A DNA stretch of 64,000 nucleotides from Bacteroidota bacterium (GTDB lineage: Bacteria; Bacteroidota; Bacteroidia; Bacteroidales; GCA-2748055): assembly GCA_024244665.1 (NCBI GenBank), contig JAAEOI010000061.1, forward strand, positions 1-64,000, written 5' to 3'. Made by a program: the position numbers and the translations under genes. The notes beneath the pieces were generated by a model that did not search any database, was not told the DNA's origin, and saw only the letters and a list, made by a program, of their open reading frames with translations. This document shows, piece by piece, positions 36,657 through 45,608 of this stretch. How positions within the stretch are numbered: position 1 is the first letter of the stretch; each line of letters opens with the position of its first letter.

Positions 36657-38129
36657 CTATCTTCCTCCGAGGCTGATGTCAGCTCCGATGGCAATAATAC
36701 TTGTGGCTTTGCCATAGTTATCAGTATATGGCGGGGGACCATCAAATCCCTTTGAATAGTCTTCATACATCACATGCACGTATCCTGCATTGATTGTGAC
36801 CATTTCACCCAGCTCAAGAAAGACACCGCCCGCAATGGAGCTGGATTTGTTGGCAAAGCTTATATCCGACTGGTAGGTATCATTCGCACCAAGATTTCCG
36901 CCGGAGTAACCCACACTCAGTCCCAGGATACCCAACAACTTATACTCAAGACTGGCGGCAAAGGTATAAGCATTTTCGTCGATGGTGGTTTCATTGTTGA
37001 TCTGCTCACCCGACTCATTCACGTTGCCATAATAGGCCCCTTGATCGAGGAAATAGTTGAAACCAACATTAATCGCAAGCTTGTCAATGGGGCTCAAAGT
37101 GGCTCCAAGTGCAAACATGCCCGGCAGATCTCCACGGGTCTCTTCTCCATCCGGGAACATCCCCACATCATCTACTTCTGTATCATTGGTCAGCACAATC
37201 TTTGTATGATGCTCATACCTGGCTCCAATGTTGATCATATCAGTCAGGGCAAGGTTTACACCGATGATGGGTGTAAATCCGGACCCGGACTGGGTGGCAT
37301 TCAGCATTTGATCAGCCGTTTGCACATCAAGCGCAGCAGCTGTGGCAACAAGAAATCCGCCGGTAACAGGATCAAAAGGTGTCACCACCTCACTTACAGC
37401 CCTCAGGTAATCACCAGCAGGCTGTGTTCCACCATAGTTTGCAGGAGCATCAATGGTAATGCCCGTCAAAGACCCTTCATAGCTGTTATTGGCCATCACA
37501 TACCGTCCGCCAATGGCCACCGAGATCATGTCCGTAATGGCATAAGTGGCACCCACCTGTATTCCATAGTAGGTGGAAGCTCCATTAAAAGAAGCATCCA
37601 GGTTGTAGCCCGTGACATTTGAAAAGCCGGGATTCTCCATGCCAGGGATGGCCTCAATGGCTGCATCAATGGGGGCCAGGCTATTCTGAAGAAGGGGAAC
37701 AAGTCCTGAAATAGGATTCTCAAAAGAGGGCAATCCTTCCTGGAAGTCAGCCGAACCACCACCGCCGATGACATTAAAACCGGCTGAGAATGTCCATTTC
37801 TCTGATTTATAAGCTGCATAAATGGTGGGGAAAAAGGGTGCAGTAAGTTCAGCTTCATAGGTTTTAGGGGTAGGCGAAAGAAGGGGATAATCGTTGGTGA
37901 TGGTCCTGGTTTGAGAAATAAACTGGTTTGAAACCGAAAGGTGAAGTCCGTTCTTTAACCGGGCAAGCCCTGCCGGATTAAAGTAAACCGCATCTACTCC
38001 AACTGATGCATCCCTGGTCAGTGACCGAACCCAGGCGGCACTACCATTGGTGTTGGTAACCAATCCGCCAGCTAAAACAGAAGACGCTGTTACCATCATT
38101 GACAGTGCAATAAATGTTAATTTTTTCAT
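36657..38129 (-). CDS. FadL/TodX-type outer-membrane transport protein
   Basis: The 490-aa protein is read from the ATG at 38129 (MKKLTFIALSMMVTASSVLAGG, a clear signal peptide). Mature GLVTNTNGSAAWVRSLTRDA, followed by VYFNPAGLARL, is the FadL signature (N-terminal hatch and NPAG). Strand-rich barrel repeats follow, with a terminal GGR. The family lets hydrophobic compounds such as fatty acids cross the outer membrane. It is a single gene. Confidence 0.88.
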   Translation of the reverse strand: MKKLTFIALSMMVTASSVLAGGLVTNTNGSAAWVRSLTRDASVGVDAVYFNPAGLARLKNGLHLSVSNQFISQTRTITNDYPLLSPTPKTYEAELTAPFFPTIYAAYKSEKWTFSAGFNVIGGGGSADFQEGLPSFENPISGLVPLLQNSLAPIDAAIEAIPGMENPGFSNVTGYNLDASFNGASTYYGIQVGATYAITDMISVAIGGRYVMANNSYEGSLTGITIDAPANYGGTQPAGDYLRAVSEVVTPFDPVTGGFLVATAAALDVQTADQMLNATQSGSGFTPIIGVNLALTDMINIGARYEHHTKIVLTNDTEVDDVGMFPDGEETRGDLPGMFALGATLSPIDKLAINVGFNYFLDQGAYYGNVNESGEQINNETTIDENAYTFAASLEYKLLGILGLSVGYSGGNLGANDTYQSDISFANKSSSIAGGVFLELGEMVTINAGYVHVMYEDYSKGFDGPPPYTDNYGKATSIIAIGADISLGGR

Positions 38130-38214
38130 AAAATTTCGATTAGTTAGCACATCTAAGAAAAGAAAAATTAATGAAAATCAACTTTATTGCCCCCATTTGG
38201 TTATCTCTAATACC

Positions 38215-38425
38215 ATGAAGAAAAGAGTGACAGGACTGGGCGGTCTCTTTTTCAAGACCAGTGATCCGGAGGTCATGAAGGCCTGGTTTAATAAGCACCT
38301 CCATCTGAATGCGGGAGAATATGGTGGCATATCCCTACGGTAAATTTGGTTGGATAATTGATCCCGAAGAAAATAAGATTGAGCTATGGGACCCATGGAC
38401 GAAAAAAATCTGTAAAACAAAGTAA
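38215..38425 (+). pseudogene. VOC/glyoxalase-family protein with internal deletion
   Basis: The start MKKRVTGLGGLFFKTSDPEV and then WFNKHLHLNAGEYGG is the N-terminus of a VOC protein. The frame stops at 38343, but a second frame overlapping it gives YGKFGWIIDPEENKIELWDP, the C-terminal motif of the same family, ending at 38425. The middle (about 65-70 residues) is missing and the frame has shifted. It lies just upstream of the SDR gene, which may have been co-transcribed with the intact form. Confidence 0.7.
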
Positions 38426-38437
38426 ACGGAGGAAAAG

Positions 38438-39232
38438 ATGGATCTTGGGTTGAAAGACAAAATAGTACTGGTGGCAGCTTCCAGCAAAGGACTCGGTTTA
38501 GGAATTGCATTGCAGGCGGCCCGTGAAGGAGCAGTGGTATCCATGGGGAGTCGGAATCAGAAAATTCTCCGGGAGGCAGCGGAGTACATCAAAAATGAGG
38601 TGCCAGGTGCGAGAATCCTTACCCACGAACTGGATGTGTCCAATGGTGATTCCATCTCCTCATGGGTTTCACATAGTCTTAAAGAACTGGGCACTATCGA
38701 TTGTCTGGTGGTTAACGGCGGAGGTCCCCCTCCCGGCACATTTGATGAAATTGACGACCAGGTCTGGGCTGCTGGTTTTGAAAATACCCTGATGAGCGCC
38801 GTCAGGCTGATTCGTGAAGTGCTACCTGAATTGCGAAGGAAAAATTCTGGATCAATTTTAACTATTACCTCAAGTTCAGTAAAAGAACCCATTGATAATC
38901 TGCTTCTTTCAAATGTATACCGTTCAGGTGTCACAAGCCTTGTAAAAAGCCTCTCCTTCCAGGTGGCTTCCCATAATATTCGAATCAACAACCTTATTCC
39001 CGGGTTTTTCGATACCGAAAGGATGAAGGAGCTGGATCAAAGGAATTCCAGGGAGTGGCGCATCGATATTGACAATGTGAGAAAGATAAATTTCGACAAA
39101 ATTCCCATGGGCAGATATGGCGATCCTGTGGAGTTCGGGAAAGCTGCAATATTCCTTCTCTCCGAAGCAGCCTCTTACGTTACCGGTGAAACCTTTGTGA
39201 TCGACGGTGGGAAAATGAGAACTGTATGGTAG
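38438..39232 (+). CDS. SDR-family oxidoreductase
   Basis: The 264-aa protein has a Rossmann nucleotide site AASSKGLGLGIA (TGxxxGxG variant) and NGGGPPPG in place of NNAG. SSSVKEPIDNLLLSNVYRSG gives the Ser and Tyr, but the Lys of YxxxK is replaced (YRSGV). The C-terminal FVIDGGKM is typical of 3-oxoacyl-ACP-reductase-like members. Its activity and substrate are therefore uncertain. The gene sits between a broken VOC gene and a broken reductase, so its pathway may be decaying. Confidence 0.8.
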   Translation: MDLGLKDKIVLVAASSKGLGLGIALQAAREGAVVSMGSRNQKILREAAEYIKNEVPGARILTHELDVSNGDSISSWVSHSLKELGTIDCLVVNGGGPPPGTFDEIDDQVWAAGFENTLMSAVRLIREVLPELRRKNSGSILTITSSSVKEPIDNLLLSNVYRSGVTSLVKSLSFQVASHNIRINNLIPGFFDTERMKELDQRNSREWRIDIDNVRKINFDKIPMGRYGDPVEFGKAAIFLLSEAASYVTGETFVIDGGKMRTVW

Positions 39233-39692
39233 TGAGGCACAACCACTCTGTAACATCAGTGATCCTCTCCTTCACGGAAGAGGTGTCATCCGGAATATAC
39301 CTGATTGGATTTAAAGATCATTCCGGTTTGAAGCAGGACAGGTGATCGGGATCGCCACCGGAACAGGCATAGCTCCATATTACTCCATGCTCCGCTCGGG
39401 AAAGGGCAAAAATAAACTCCTGATCCATGGAAACCGATACCTGGAACAGTTTATATTCTACGACGAATTCTCCGAAATAGAGGGAGGTAGCTACATCAGG
39501 TGCTGCAGCGCAGAGACCGATGAAGGGGTCTTTCACGGCAGGGTAACCGGTTACCTTGACGCCCACACCTTACCCGACCCCAGGTTAAAGTACTATCTTT
39601 GTGGCTAAGCAGAGATGGTGGTCGATAAACGTGATCTGCTGATTGAGAAGGGGATCCCCTACGACCAGATCATCTCGGAAATATACTTCTGA
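39233..39692 (+). pseudogene. Ferredoxin-NADP reductase-like gene, deleted and interrupted
   Basis: Pieces of one flavin reductase follow in order: SVTSVILSFTEEVSSGIYLI, ending in a frameshift near 39325; then FEAGQVIGIATGTGIAPYYS, in which the FAD-domain strand FxAGQVI is joined directly to the NAD-domain GTGIAP, so some 70 residues are lost. After YYLCG comes an in-frame TAA (39606-39608), and the same frame then runs AEMVVDKRDLLIEKGIPYDQ to ISEIYF, the family's C-terminus. It has three lesions and is certainly nonfunctional as a reductase. Confidence 0.75.
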
Positions 39693-39695
39693 CAC

Positions 39696-40721
39696 ATGCC
39701 TGAACCGCTATTTGGAAAAAACCTGGAAGAGTTACAGGTCATTGCTGAAGACCTTGGTCTGCCTGCTTATACGGGCAAACAACTCGCACAATGGCTCTAT
39801 CAGAAGAGTGTTAAAAGTATCCAGGAGATGACCAACCTGTCTAAAAATGCCAGAACCCTCCTGTCGGAACGCTATACTCAGGGTTTAATGGAACCTGTAG
39901 ATATCCAGGAGTCGGTCGATGGCACCAAAAAATATCTCTTCCCGGGTACCCCTGGCAAATTTATTGAGACTGCCTATATCCCCGACCGGGAAAGAGCAAC
40001 CGTCTGTGTCTCTTCACAGGTGGGTTGTAAAATGGGATGCCTCTTCTGTATGACCGGGAAACAGGGTTTCCAGGGAAACCTCTCTGCCGGCGAAATCCTG
40101 AACCAATACCGCAGTATCCCGGAATGGAGAAAGCTTACCAATATCGTCTACATGGGCATGGGCGAACCTCTTGATAACCTCGATGAGGTATTAAAAAGCC
40201 TTGAGATCCTAACCTCCCCATGGGGATTTGCCCTGAGTCCCAGGAGGATCACAGTCTCCACAATCGGAATTACCCCGGCCATGCTTCAGTTCCTTGAGAA
40301 CACTGAAGCCCACCTGGCAGTCAGCCTCCATACCCCCTTTGATGAGGAGCGCCGCAAACTAATGCCCATCCAGCAGGTCAATCCCCTGAAGGAGGTTTTA
40401 AGCGAGATCCGTTCTTGGAATTTCGGACGTCAGAGACGGGTCTCTTTCGAATATATCCTGTTCAAAGGCCTCAACGATTCAGCAGCCCATGTGAATGAAC
40501 TCTCCAGTATACTTCATGGGATCAAATGCCGGATCAACCTGATCCGGTTCCACCCCATACCCGGTACCCCCCTCGAATCACCCGATGATCTTACCATCAC
40601 CGAGTTCAAAGAAAAACTCAATGCGAAAGGGATCACAACGACCATCAGGGCAAGCCGGGGACAGGATATATGGGCTGCCTGCGGACTCCTTTCAACAAAA
40701 AAAATGATGAATAAAGAGTAA
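39696..40721 (+). CDS. rlmN: 23S rRNA/tRNA (adenine-C2)-methyltransferase RlmN
   Basis: This 341-aa radical-SAM enzyme carries CKMGCLFC (CxxxCxxC, around residues 112-119) and VYMGMGEPLDNL (SAM site), and the C-terminal RASRGQDIWAACGLL holds the second catalytic Cys. It methylates A2503 of 23S rRNA and A37 of some tRNAs. It starts 3 bp after the decayed reductase. Confidence 0.95.
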   Translation: MPEPLFGKNLEELQVIAEDLGLPAYTGKQLAQWLYQKSVKSIQEMTNLSKNARTLLSERYTQGLMEPVDIQESVDGTKKYLFPGTPGKFIETAYIPDRERATVCVSSQVGCKMGCLFCMTGKQGFQGNLSAGEILNQYRSIPEWRKLTNIVYMGMGEPLDNLDEVLKSLEILTSPWGFALSPRRITVSTIGITPAMLQFLENTEAHLAVSLHTPFDEERRKLMPIQQVNPLKEVLSEIRSWNFGRQRRVSFEYILFKGLNDSAAHVNELSSILHGIKCRINLIRFHPIPGTPLESPDDLTITEFKEKLNAKGITTTIRASRGQDIWAACGLLSTKKMMNKE

Positions 40722-40770
40722 GTGGCAACGATCAGGAGGGCCTCTGTCACATAAATCCAAAAAGGAATGC

Positions 40771-41451
40771 ATGTGGTGGACCGATCTGAGGATCTATTTT
40801 TTTCCGGCTCTTTGCCTGGTTTGCGGAAAGAGGCTCTCCGGCCCTGGAGCTTTACTCTGCCTGGATTGTGAATACAACCTTCCGAAAACCGGATACCGTG
40901 ACATGACTAACAATCCTGTGAACCAGGCCTTCTGGGGAAGAGTTCCTGTGGAGATGGGAACCTCCCTTTTCCGATTTGAAAAGGGTTCATCATACCAGTC
41001 GCTGCTTCATGAACTGAAATACAAGGGAAATCCTTCAGCAGGGCTATACCTGGGCCGAATGCTGGGACAAGAACTGCTCCACTCCTCATTTTCGGCATGT
41101 GACATACTGGTTCCTGTTCCACTGCATAGAAAGCGACAGAAAAAAAGGGGATATAACCAGAGCGAGGTAATCGCCTCAGGGAGCTCAGAGATCACCGGCA
41201 TCCCTGTTGTAAACAGCCTGTTGACACGCTCCATTCATCATCCGTCACAAACTTCCAAGGGGAGATATGATCGTTACCTGAATGTTAAGGGGAATTTCAG
41301 AATTTCCCCCCGGGCACCCGATGTGAACGGAATGAAGATCCTTTTGATAGATGATGTGATGACCACCGGGTCGACCCTTGAGGCATGCTGCCTGGAGCTG
41401 CTGAGAAATTTCAACTGCTTGCTCTACATCGCTACAGTAGCCATTGCCTGA
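40771..41451 (+). CDS. ComF-family phosphoribosyltransferase-like protein
   Basis: The 226-aa protein has an N-terminal Cys pair region (CLVCGKRLSG, LCLDCEYNLP) that can bind zinc, and a PRT domain with DILVPVPLHRKRQKKRGYNQ and the PRPP loop ILLIDDVMTTGSTL near residue 190. In naturally competent bacteria ComF acts in DNA uptake; in others its role is undefined. It follows rlmN by 49 bp and converges with the barrel gene (adjacent stops). Confidence 0.9.
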   Translation: MWWTDLRIYFFPALCLVCGKRLSGPGALLCLDCEYNLPKTGYRDMTNNPVNQAFWGRVPVEMGTSLFRFEKGSSYQSLLHELKYKGNPSAGLYLGRMLGQELLHSSFSACDILVPVPLHRKRQKKRGYNQSEVIASGSSEITGIPVVNSLLTRSIHHPSQTSKGRYDRYLNVKGNFRISPRAPDVNGMKILLIDDVMTTGSTLEACCLELLRNFNCLLYIATVAIA

Positions 41452-42075
41452 TCAGCGATGCTGAATTTTATAGGCCATCGTCAGGCTCAGTACATTGTGG
41501 AAATAGCCACTGTCCAGGTAGCGGACGCTGGCCCCTTCCCTGAGGCTGTATGGGACAACAGAATAGGTGAAGCGAAGGCCCACTCCCAGGGAGGGGAGGA
41601 ACCAGTAATGAACCCCAGCAAAAGCGTTGAATCCGAAGCGCCGGTTGCCCCCCAACGCTTCAAGGGGGACTTCGTTCCGCTGATCGTCGTATGCGGTAAA
41701 CTTGATCAAAACATCTGCCGAAAGCCCAATCCCGGCCTGAAACTTTTCTTCATGAAGATATTGAACAGACAGGGGTAATTCCACATACTGGAAACTGGTT
41801 TTGTGGAAATCCTCAACAACGTTCTCTCCCTGATAGAAGGCACCACGACCACCATATTTCAATTCCGCCTGCCAATAAAAATTTGTGCTGAACTCCCGGT
41901 TTACAAATGCTCCTGCATTAAATCCAAGCTTGTTGTAACCACCATAGCCGTCCCGGTCCACCTGGGAGGCATTTAAGCCCCAGAATGCACCCCCATTGAA
42001 CTCCTGTCCGTATCCTTTTTCACCATTGAAAAAAAACAGAAGAGAAACCAGTAATGCATGGGCGATTATCCTCAT
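41452..42075 (-). CDS. PorT-like outer-membrane beta-barrel protein
   Basis: The 207-aa protein is read from the ATG at 42075 (MRIIAHALLVSLLFFFNG, a signal peptide ending near GYGQ). The remaining ~180 residues have the eight-stranded PorT/OmpA-like pattern (GLNASQVDRDGYGGYNKLGF, LGFNAGAFVNREF, FYWQAELKYG). The function is unknown. Starting at 42075 it just clears the sirtuin stop; the upstream in-frame ATG at 42084 would overlap it. Confidence 0.75.
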   Translation of the reverse strand: MRIIAHALLVSLLFFFNGEKGYGQEFNGGAFWGLNASQVDRDGYGGYNKLGFNAGAFVNREFSTNFYWQAELKYGGRGAFYQGENVVEDFHKTSFQYVELPLSVQYLHEEKFQAGIGLSADVLIKFTAYDDQRNEVPLEALGGNRRFGFNAFAGVHYWFLPSLGVGLRFTYSVVPYSLREGASVRYLDSGYFHNVLSLTMAYKIQHR

Positions 42076-42076
42076 T

Positions 42077-42763
42077 CTACACACTTTTCAGTAGTTTAAT
42101 TAGTTCATCCACTCCTTCTCCGGCCCCTTTTTGAATCACGTTTATCCCGGAATGACCCGGTACAGTCACCACATTGGGATCAATAAGGTATATCGGTACC
42201 GAAGGGGATGCATAGTTAATCAATCCAGCTGCCGGGTAAACATTCATTGATGTTCCGATGATCAACAGTATTTCTGCTCCGGATACAAGGACAGCAGCCT
42301 CCTCAATAGCAGGGACAGCCTCTCCGAACCATACCACTTTTGGCCTCAACTGGAAACCCTTCTCACACAGATCACCCTTATTCAGCTCCAGGCCTTCGAT
42401 ATCATAGACCAGGTCAGGATCCCCGGTACTCTGCGCTTTTTTCAATTCACCGTGAAGATGAAGCACTTTCGATGATCCGGCCCTTTCATGAAGATCATCC
42501 ACATTCTGGGTCACAATGGTCACATCAAAATCACTCTCCATTTCAGCCAGGGCCATGTGTCCACGGTTGGGAACCGCTTTCTGTAATTGTTTTCTCCGTT
42601 CATTGTAAAACCTCAGCACCAGCTCCATGTCCTTCTCCCATCCACCCGGACTGGCTACTTCGTAGACATCATACTCCTCCCAGAGACCCCCCATTTCCCG
42701 AAAGGTCCTCAGGCCGCTTTCCGCACTCATGCCGGCCCCGGTGAGAACAACCAGTTTTTTCAT
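42077..42763 (-). CDS. cobB: NAD-dependent protein deacylase (sirtuin)
   Basis: The 228-aa protein has VLTGAGMSAESGLRTFRE (NAD site), TQNVDDLHERAG and catalytic His in LHLHGEL, then RPKVVWFGEAVP. The region where sirtuins place two CxxC zinc pairs has only one Cys (GDLCEKG), so the structural zinc is probably absent, as in several Bacteroidota homologues. It removes acyl groups from lysines using NAD+. It overlaps the upstream CA-like gene by 4 bp (ATGA type), so the two are co-translated. Confidence 0.9.
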   Translation of the reverse strand: MKKLVVLTGAGMSAESGLRTFREMGGLWEEYDVYEVASPGGWEKDMELVLRFYNERRKQLQKAVPNRGHMALAEMESDFDVTIVTQNVDDLHERAGSSKVLHLHGELKKAQSTGDPDLVYDIEGLELNKGDLCEKGFQLRPKVVWFGEAVPAIEEAAVLVSGAEILLIIGTSMNVYPAAGLINYASPSVPIYLIDPNVVTVPGHSGINVIQKGAGEGVDELIKLLKSV

Positions 42764-43146
42764 CCTATTCTTTTATACTCCTCTACTTCCCACTTCTCAT
42801 TTACATAAAGGCCCACATAGACAATTTCCTCTCCATATGCCTTCCTGAGATATTCCAGGGCATCATCGATCTGTTTCTCCTGCACATCTCTCTCCTCCGG
42901 ATTGCCCTTGCAGTCGTGGTGTCCGACCAATGCAATAAATCTGGATCCGTTTATTTCCAAGGAAGCCTTAATCTGCTCCTTTAATGAAAATAACCTGCAT
43001 TTATCGGTCCTTTCACTTAAAATTTTCAGCGGACCGGCTTCCGTGGCGGAGTCAAAAAAATCCATGTCATAAGTGTTCCTCAAAAAATCCATGACCGGAT
43101 ATTGTATCCGCCCATCAATGCAGTTGATTACTGTTCCGGTTTTCAT
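42760..43146 (-). CDS. Carbonic-anhydrase-like small protein
   Basis: The 128-aa protein has CIDGRIQYPV near the start and VGHHDCKGNP near residue 80, the Cys-Asp and His-x-x-Cys positions of beta-carbonic anhydrases. It is shorter than true beta-CAs (~200 aa) and belongs to a CA-like family of unproven activity. The pair with the sirtuin is unexplained. Confidence 0.65.
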   Translation of the reverse strand: MKTGTVINCIDGRIQYPVMDFLRNTYDMDFFDSATEAGPLKILSERTDKCRLFSLKEQIKASLEINGSRFIALVGHHDCKGNPEERDVQEKQIDDALEYLRKAYGEEIVYVGLYVNEKWEVEEYKRIG

Positions 43147-43264
43147 GATTTCAAATTAATAACTGTGATTTTCAGTAAATATAAGATTTTGGCTGCACAA
43201 TTAGTTTCGCTATTTTTAAGTCCCCGGAATAGGAATAATTTTCGCGATTCAGATTTACACATAA

Positions 43265-45220
43265 ATGATTGACCAACAGACAATAAATCAAATATTTGAG
43301 ACCGCCGACATTGTTGATGTAATTTCAGATTTCGTGACCCTGAAAAAGAGCGGAACAAATTACAAAGGCCTCAGCCCTTTCAGCAACGAAAAGACTCCCT
43401 CCTTCATGGTCTCCCCGGCCAAAGGGATTTTCAAGGATTTTAGTTCTGGTAAAGGTGGAAATGTGGTGGGATTCCTCATGGAACACGAAAAACTCTCCTA
43501 TCCGGAAGCACTCAGGTACCTGGCACAAAAATATAACATCGAATTTGAGGAGAAGGAGTTGACCGCTGAGGAAATCCAGCAGAAAAATGAGAGGGAGAGC
43601 CTGATGGCAGTTACCGATTTTGCGGGGAAATACTTTGCCCGACAGCTTGAAAACGAGGAGGGCAAAGCGATTGGTCTCAGTTACTTCCGCAATCGAGGAT
43701 TCAGGGATGATACCATTCAAAAGTTTCAGCTGGGATACAGCCCGGAAGAACGCACCGCCTTTTCCAAAGAGGCATCCAAAAACGGGTACAAACAACAATA
43801 CCTGGTCAATACCGGACTCTCTATCGAGCGGGACGACTACCTGTTTGACCGCTTTTCCGGGCGGGTAATCTTTCCCATTCATGCCCTTTCAGGAAGTGTC
43901 ATCGGTTTCGGGGGGCGAACCCTGAAGAGTGATAAAAAAATAGCCAAATACATCAATTCGCCCGAATCGGATATCTATCACAAAAGCCGGGTATTATACG
44001 GCCTTTACCAGGCAAAAAAAGCGATCGTCTCAAAAGAGCAGTGTTTTCTGGTGGAGGGATACACCGATGTGATTGCCATGCACCAGGCTGGGATCGAAAA
44101 TGTGGTAGCCTCCTCCGGGACAGCCTTAACCACCGAACAGATCCGGCTGATTAAGCGCTTTACCGAGAACATCACCATCCTCTATGACGGGGATGAAGCC
44201 GGGATCAAAGCCTCCTTCAGGGGGATTGATATGATCCTTGAGGAGGGGATGAATGTTAAAGTGGTGATGCTTCCTGTTGGAGAGGATCCGGACTCCTTTG
44301 CCAAAACTCACAGCTCTTCCGAATTTCTTGAATTCATCAGCACCAGCGAAACGGACTTCATCTCTTTCAAAGCTGAGATTCTTCTTTCTGATGCCCGTCT
44401 GGATCCCATTAAAAGGGGGCAGTTAATCACCGATATTGTAAAATCGGTAGCTGTTATTCCCGACGGAATCATGCGCAGTGTATACCTGAAAGATTGCAGC
44501 CTGTTGCTGGGAGTTGAAGAGCAGGTGCTCTATACAGAGGTCAACAAAATCAGGCAGCGGAAACAGGAGCAATCGTGGCGAAGGGAGCAAACTTCCCGGA
44601 GAGTTTCCCACGAGCCTCCACCCCCTGCAAGTCCGCAGCAGCCCCTGGTTCCGGCATTTGTTGAGAACGTATTCTCGGAAGTGGAGGAGAGGGAAATCAT
44701 CTATTTCCTTCTGAAATTCGGAAACCAGATTCTCCACCTGAGCAGTGAAGAGAACACCCAGATCTCTGTTGCAGAATACATCATCCGGGAGATCCAGAAT
44801 GATGAACTGGAATTCAACAACCTTGTTTACAAAGAGGTGTTTGAAAATGTAAAGGACCTTATCGAGCACGGCAAAGAGGTGGCCGAACGTCATTTTGTTT
44901 ATCACGACAACCCCGGTGTAAGGGAGCTTGCGGTGGATATCTTCACATCCCGTTACGAACTGAGCAATGTTTGGAAAAGAAAAGAGTCCTATGTGGAACT
45001 ACCAGGTGAAAACCTGGGTTTTGAAGTACCCAAATCCCTGCTTTCATACAAAATGATGGTTGTGGAAAAAGCTCTCGCCCAGCTCAGGGCAGATCTTGAA
45101 ACTGCAGAGAAAAACAATGATCTTGAACAGCTGAACCATCAGATCCTGAGAATTCAAAGCCTGGGAAAAGTGAAAATTGCCCTCTCTGAAGGATTGGGCG
45201 GACGGACCATTATCCGGTAA
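43265..45220 (+). CDS. dnaG: DNA primase DnaG
   Basis: The 651-aa protein has the N-terminal CHC2-type domain, a TOPRIM domain (CFLVEGYTDVIAMHQAG, then ILYDGDEAGIKAS) and a C-terminal DnaB-binding part. In the N-terminal ribbon the usual zinc ligands are gone: LSPFSNEKTPSF for CPFHxEKTPSF and KDFSSGKGG for CFxCGxGG. This loss is shared by related Bacteroidota primases as far as I recall. It primes Okazaki fragments. No rpoD or rpsU is adjacent; it converges with rnpA, 3' ends overlapping by 11 bp. Confidence 0.93.
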   Translation: MIDQQTINQIFETADIVDVISDFVTLKKSGTNYKGLSPFSNEKTPSFMVSPAKGIFKDFSSGKGGNVVGFLMEHEKLSYPEALRYLAQKYNIEFEEKELTAEEIQQKNERESLMAVTDFAGKYFARQLENEEGKAIGLSYFRNRGFRDDTIQKFQLGYSPEERTAFSKEASKNGYKQQYLVNTGLSIERDDYLFDRFSGRVIFPIHALSGSVIGFGGRTLKSDKKIAKYINSPESDIYHKSRVLYGLYQAKKAIVSKEQCFLVEGYTDVIAMHQAGIENVVASSGTALTTEQIRLIKRFTENITILYDGDEAGIKASFRGIDMILEEGMNVKVVMLPVGEDPDSFAKTHSSSEFLEFISTSETDFISFKAEILLSDARLDPIKRGQLITDIVKSVAVIPDGIMRSVYLKDCSLLLGVEEQVLYTEVNKIRQRKQEQSWRREQTSRRVSHEPPPPASPQQPLVPAFVENVFSEVEEREIIYFLLKFGNQILHLSSEENTQISVAEYIIREIQNDELEFNNLVYKEVFENVKDLIEHGKEVAERHFVYHDNPGVRELAVDIFTSRYELSNVWKRKESYVELPGENLGFEVPKSLLSYKMMVVEKALAQLRADLETAEKNNDLEQLNHQILRIQSLGKVKIALSEGLGGRTIIR

Positions 45221-45608
45221 TTTCCTCCGCAAGCTTCTTCTTCATCTTCTCCAGGGCCTCCAGTAATTTCTTTTCAATCACCTTATGGGATCCTATATCC
45301 CTTCCTCTGTACTGAACCACCAGGCGTGTGTGTATCCCGGCATCACTTAGAAATTCAAAAAGTTCAGGTTTCTGCATGCGATAGGACTCCCTTATCCTCC
45401 TTTTCAAAAGATTTCTATCCACCGCCCGTTTGAAGAGCCGCTTGGGTACAGAAACGGCCATTTCGGCAGGAATACTTATCTCTTCAGTGGAGGCAAAAAG
45501 AATCCTCAGCGGATAACAATCGATCCGCCTTCCCGATAAAAACAGGATGGAAATGGATTTCGAGCTGGTAAGCCTTTCTTCCTTTCTGAAGGAGTATTTC
45601 TGCTTATG
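45210..45608 (-). CDS. rnpA: Ribonuclease P protein component, start codon unclear
   Basis: The C-terminal 83 residues from the first ATG (MAVSVPKRLFKRAVDRNLLK, then RRIRESYRM) include the RNR motif. The same frame continues upstream without stops and encodes the typical N-terminus (KYSFRKEERLTSSKSISILF, then RRIDCYPLRILFA). That gives about 132 aa, the normal size, but no ATG, GTG or TTG lies between the expected start (about 45594-45608) and the internal ATG at 45461, nor in the last codons of hemD upstream in this frame. A near-cognate start (ACG or AAG around 45603-45617), coupled to the hemD stop at 45604, or a base error, is likely. RnpA assists the RNA subunit in tRNA 5' maturation. 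Confidence 0.8.
   Translation of the reverse strand, partial: HKQKYSFRKEERLTSSKSISILFLSGRRIDCYPLRILFASTEEISIPAEMAVSVPKRLFKRAVDRNLLKRRIRESYRMQKPELFEFLSDAGIHTRLVVQYRGRDIGSHKVIEKKLLEALEKMKKKLAEEITG

Noticed and set aside
45210..45461. 83-aa rnpA starting at the first ATG
   Set aside because: It would omit about 50 conserved N-terminal residues that are clearly encoded in the same frame upstream.
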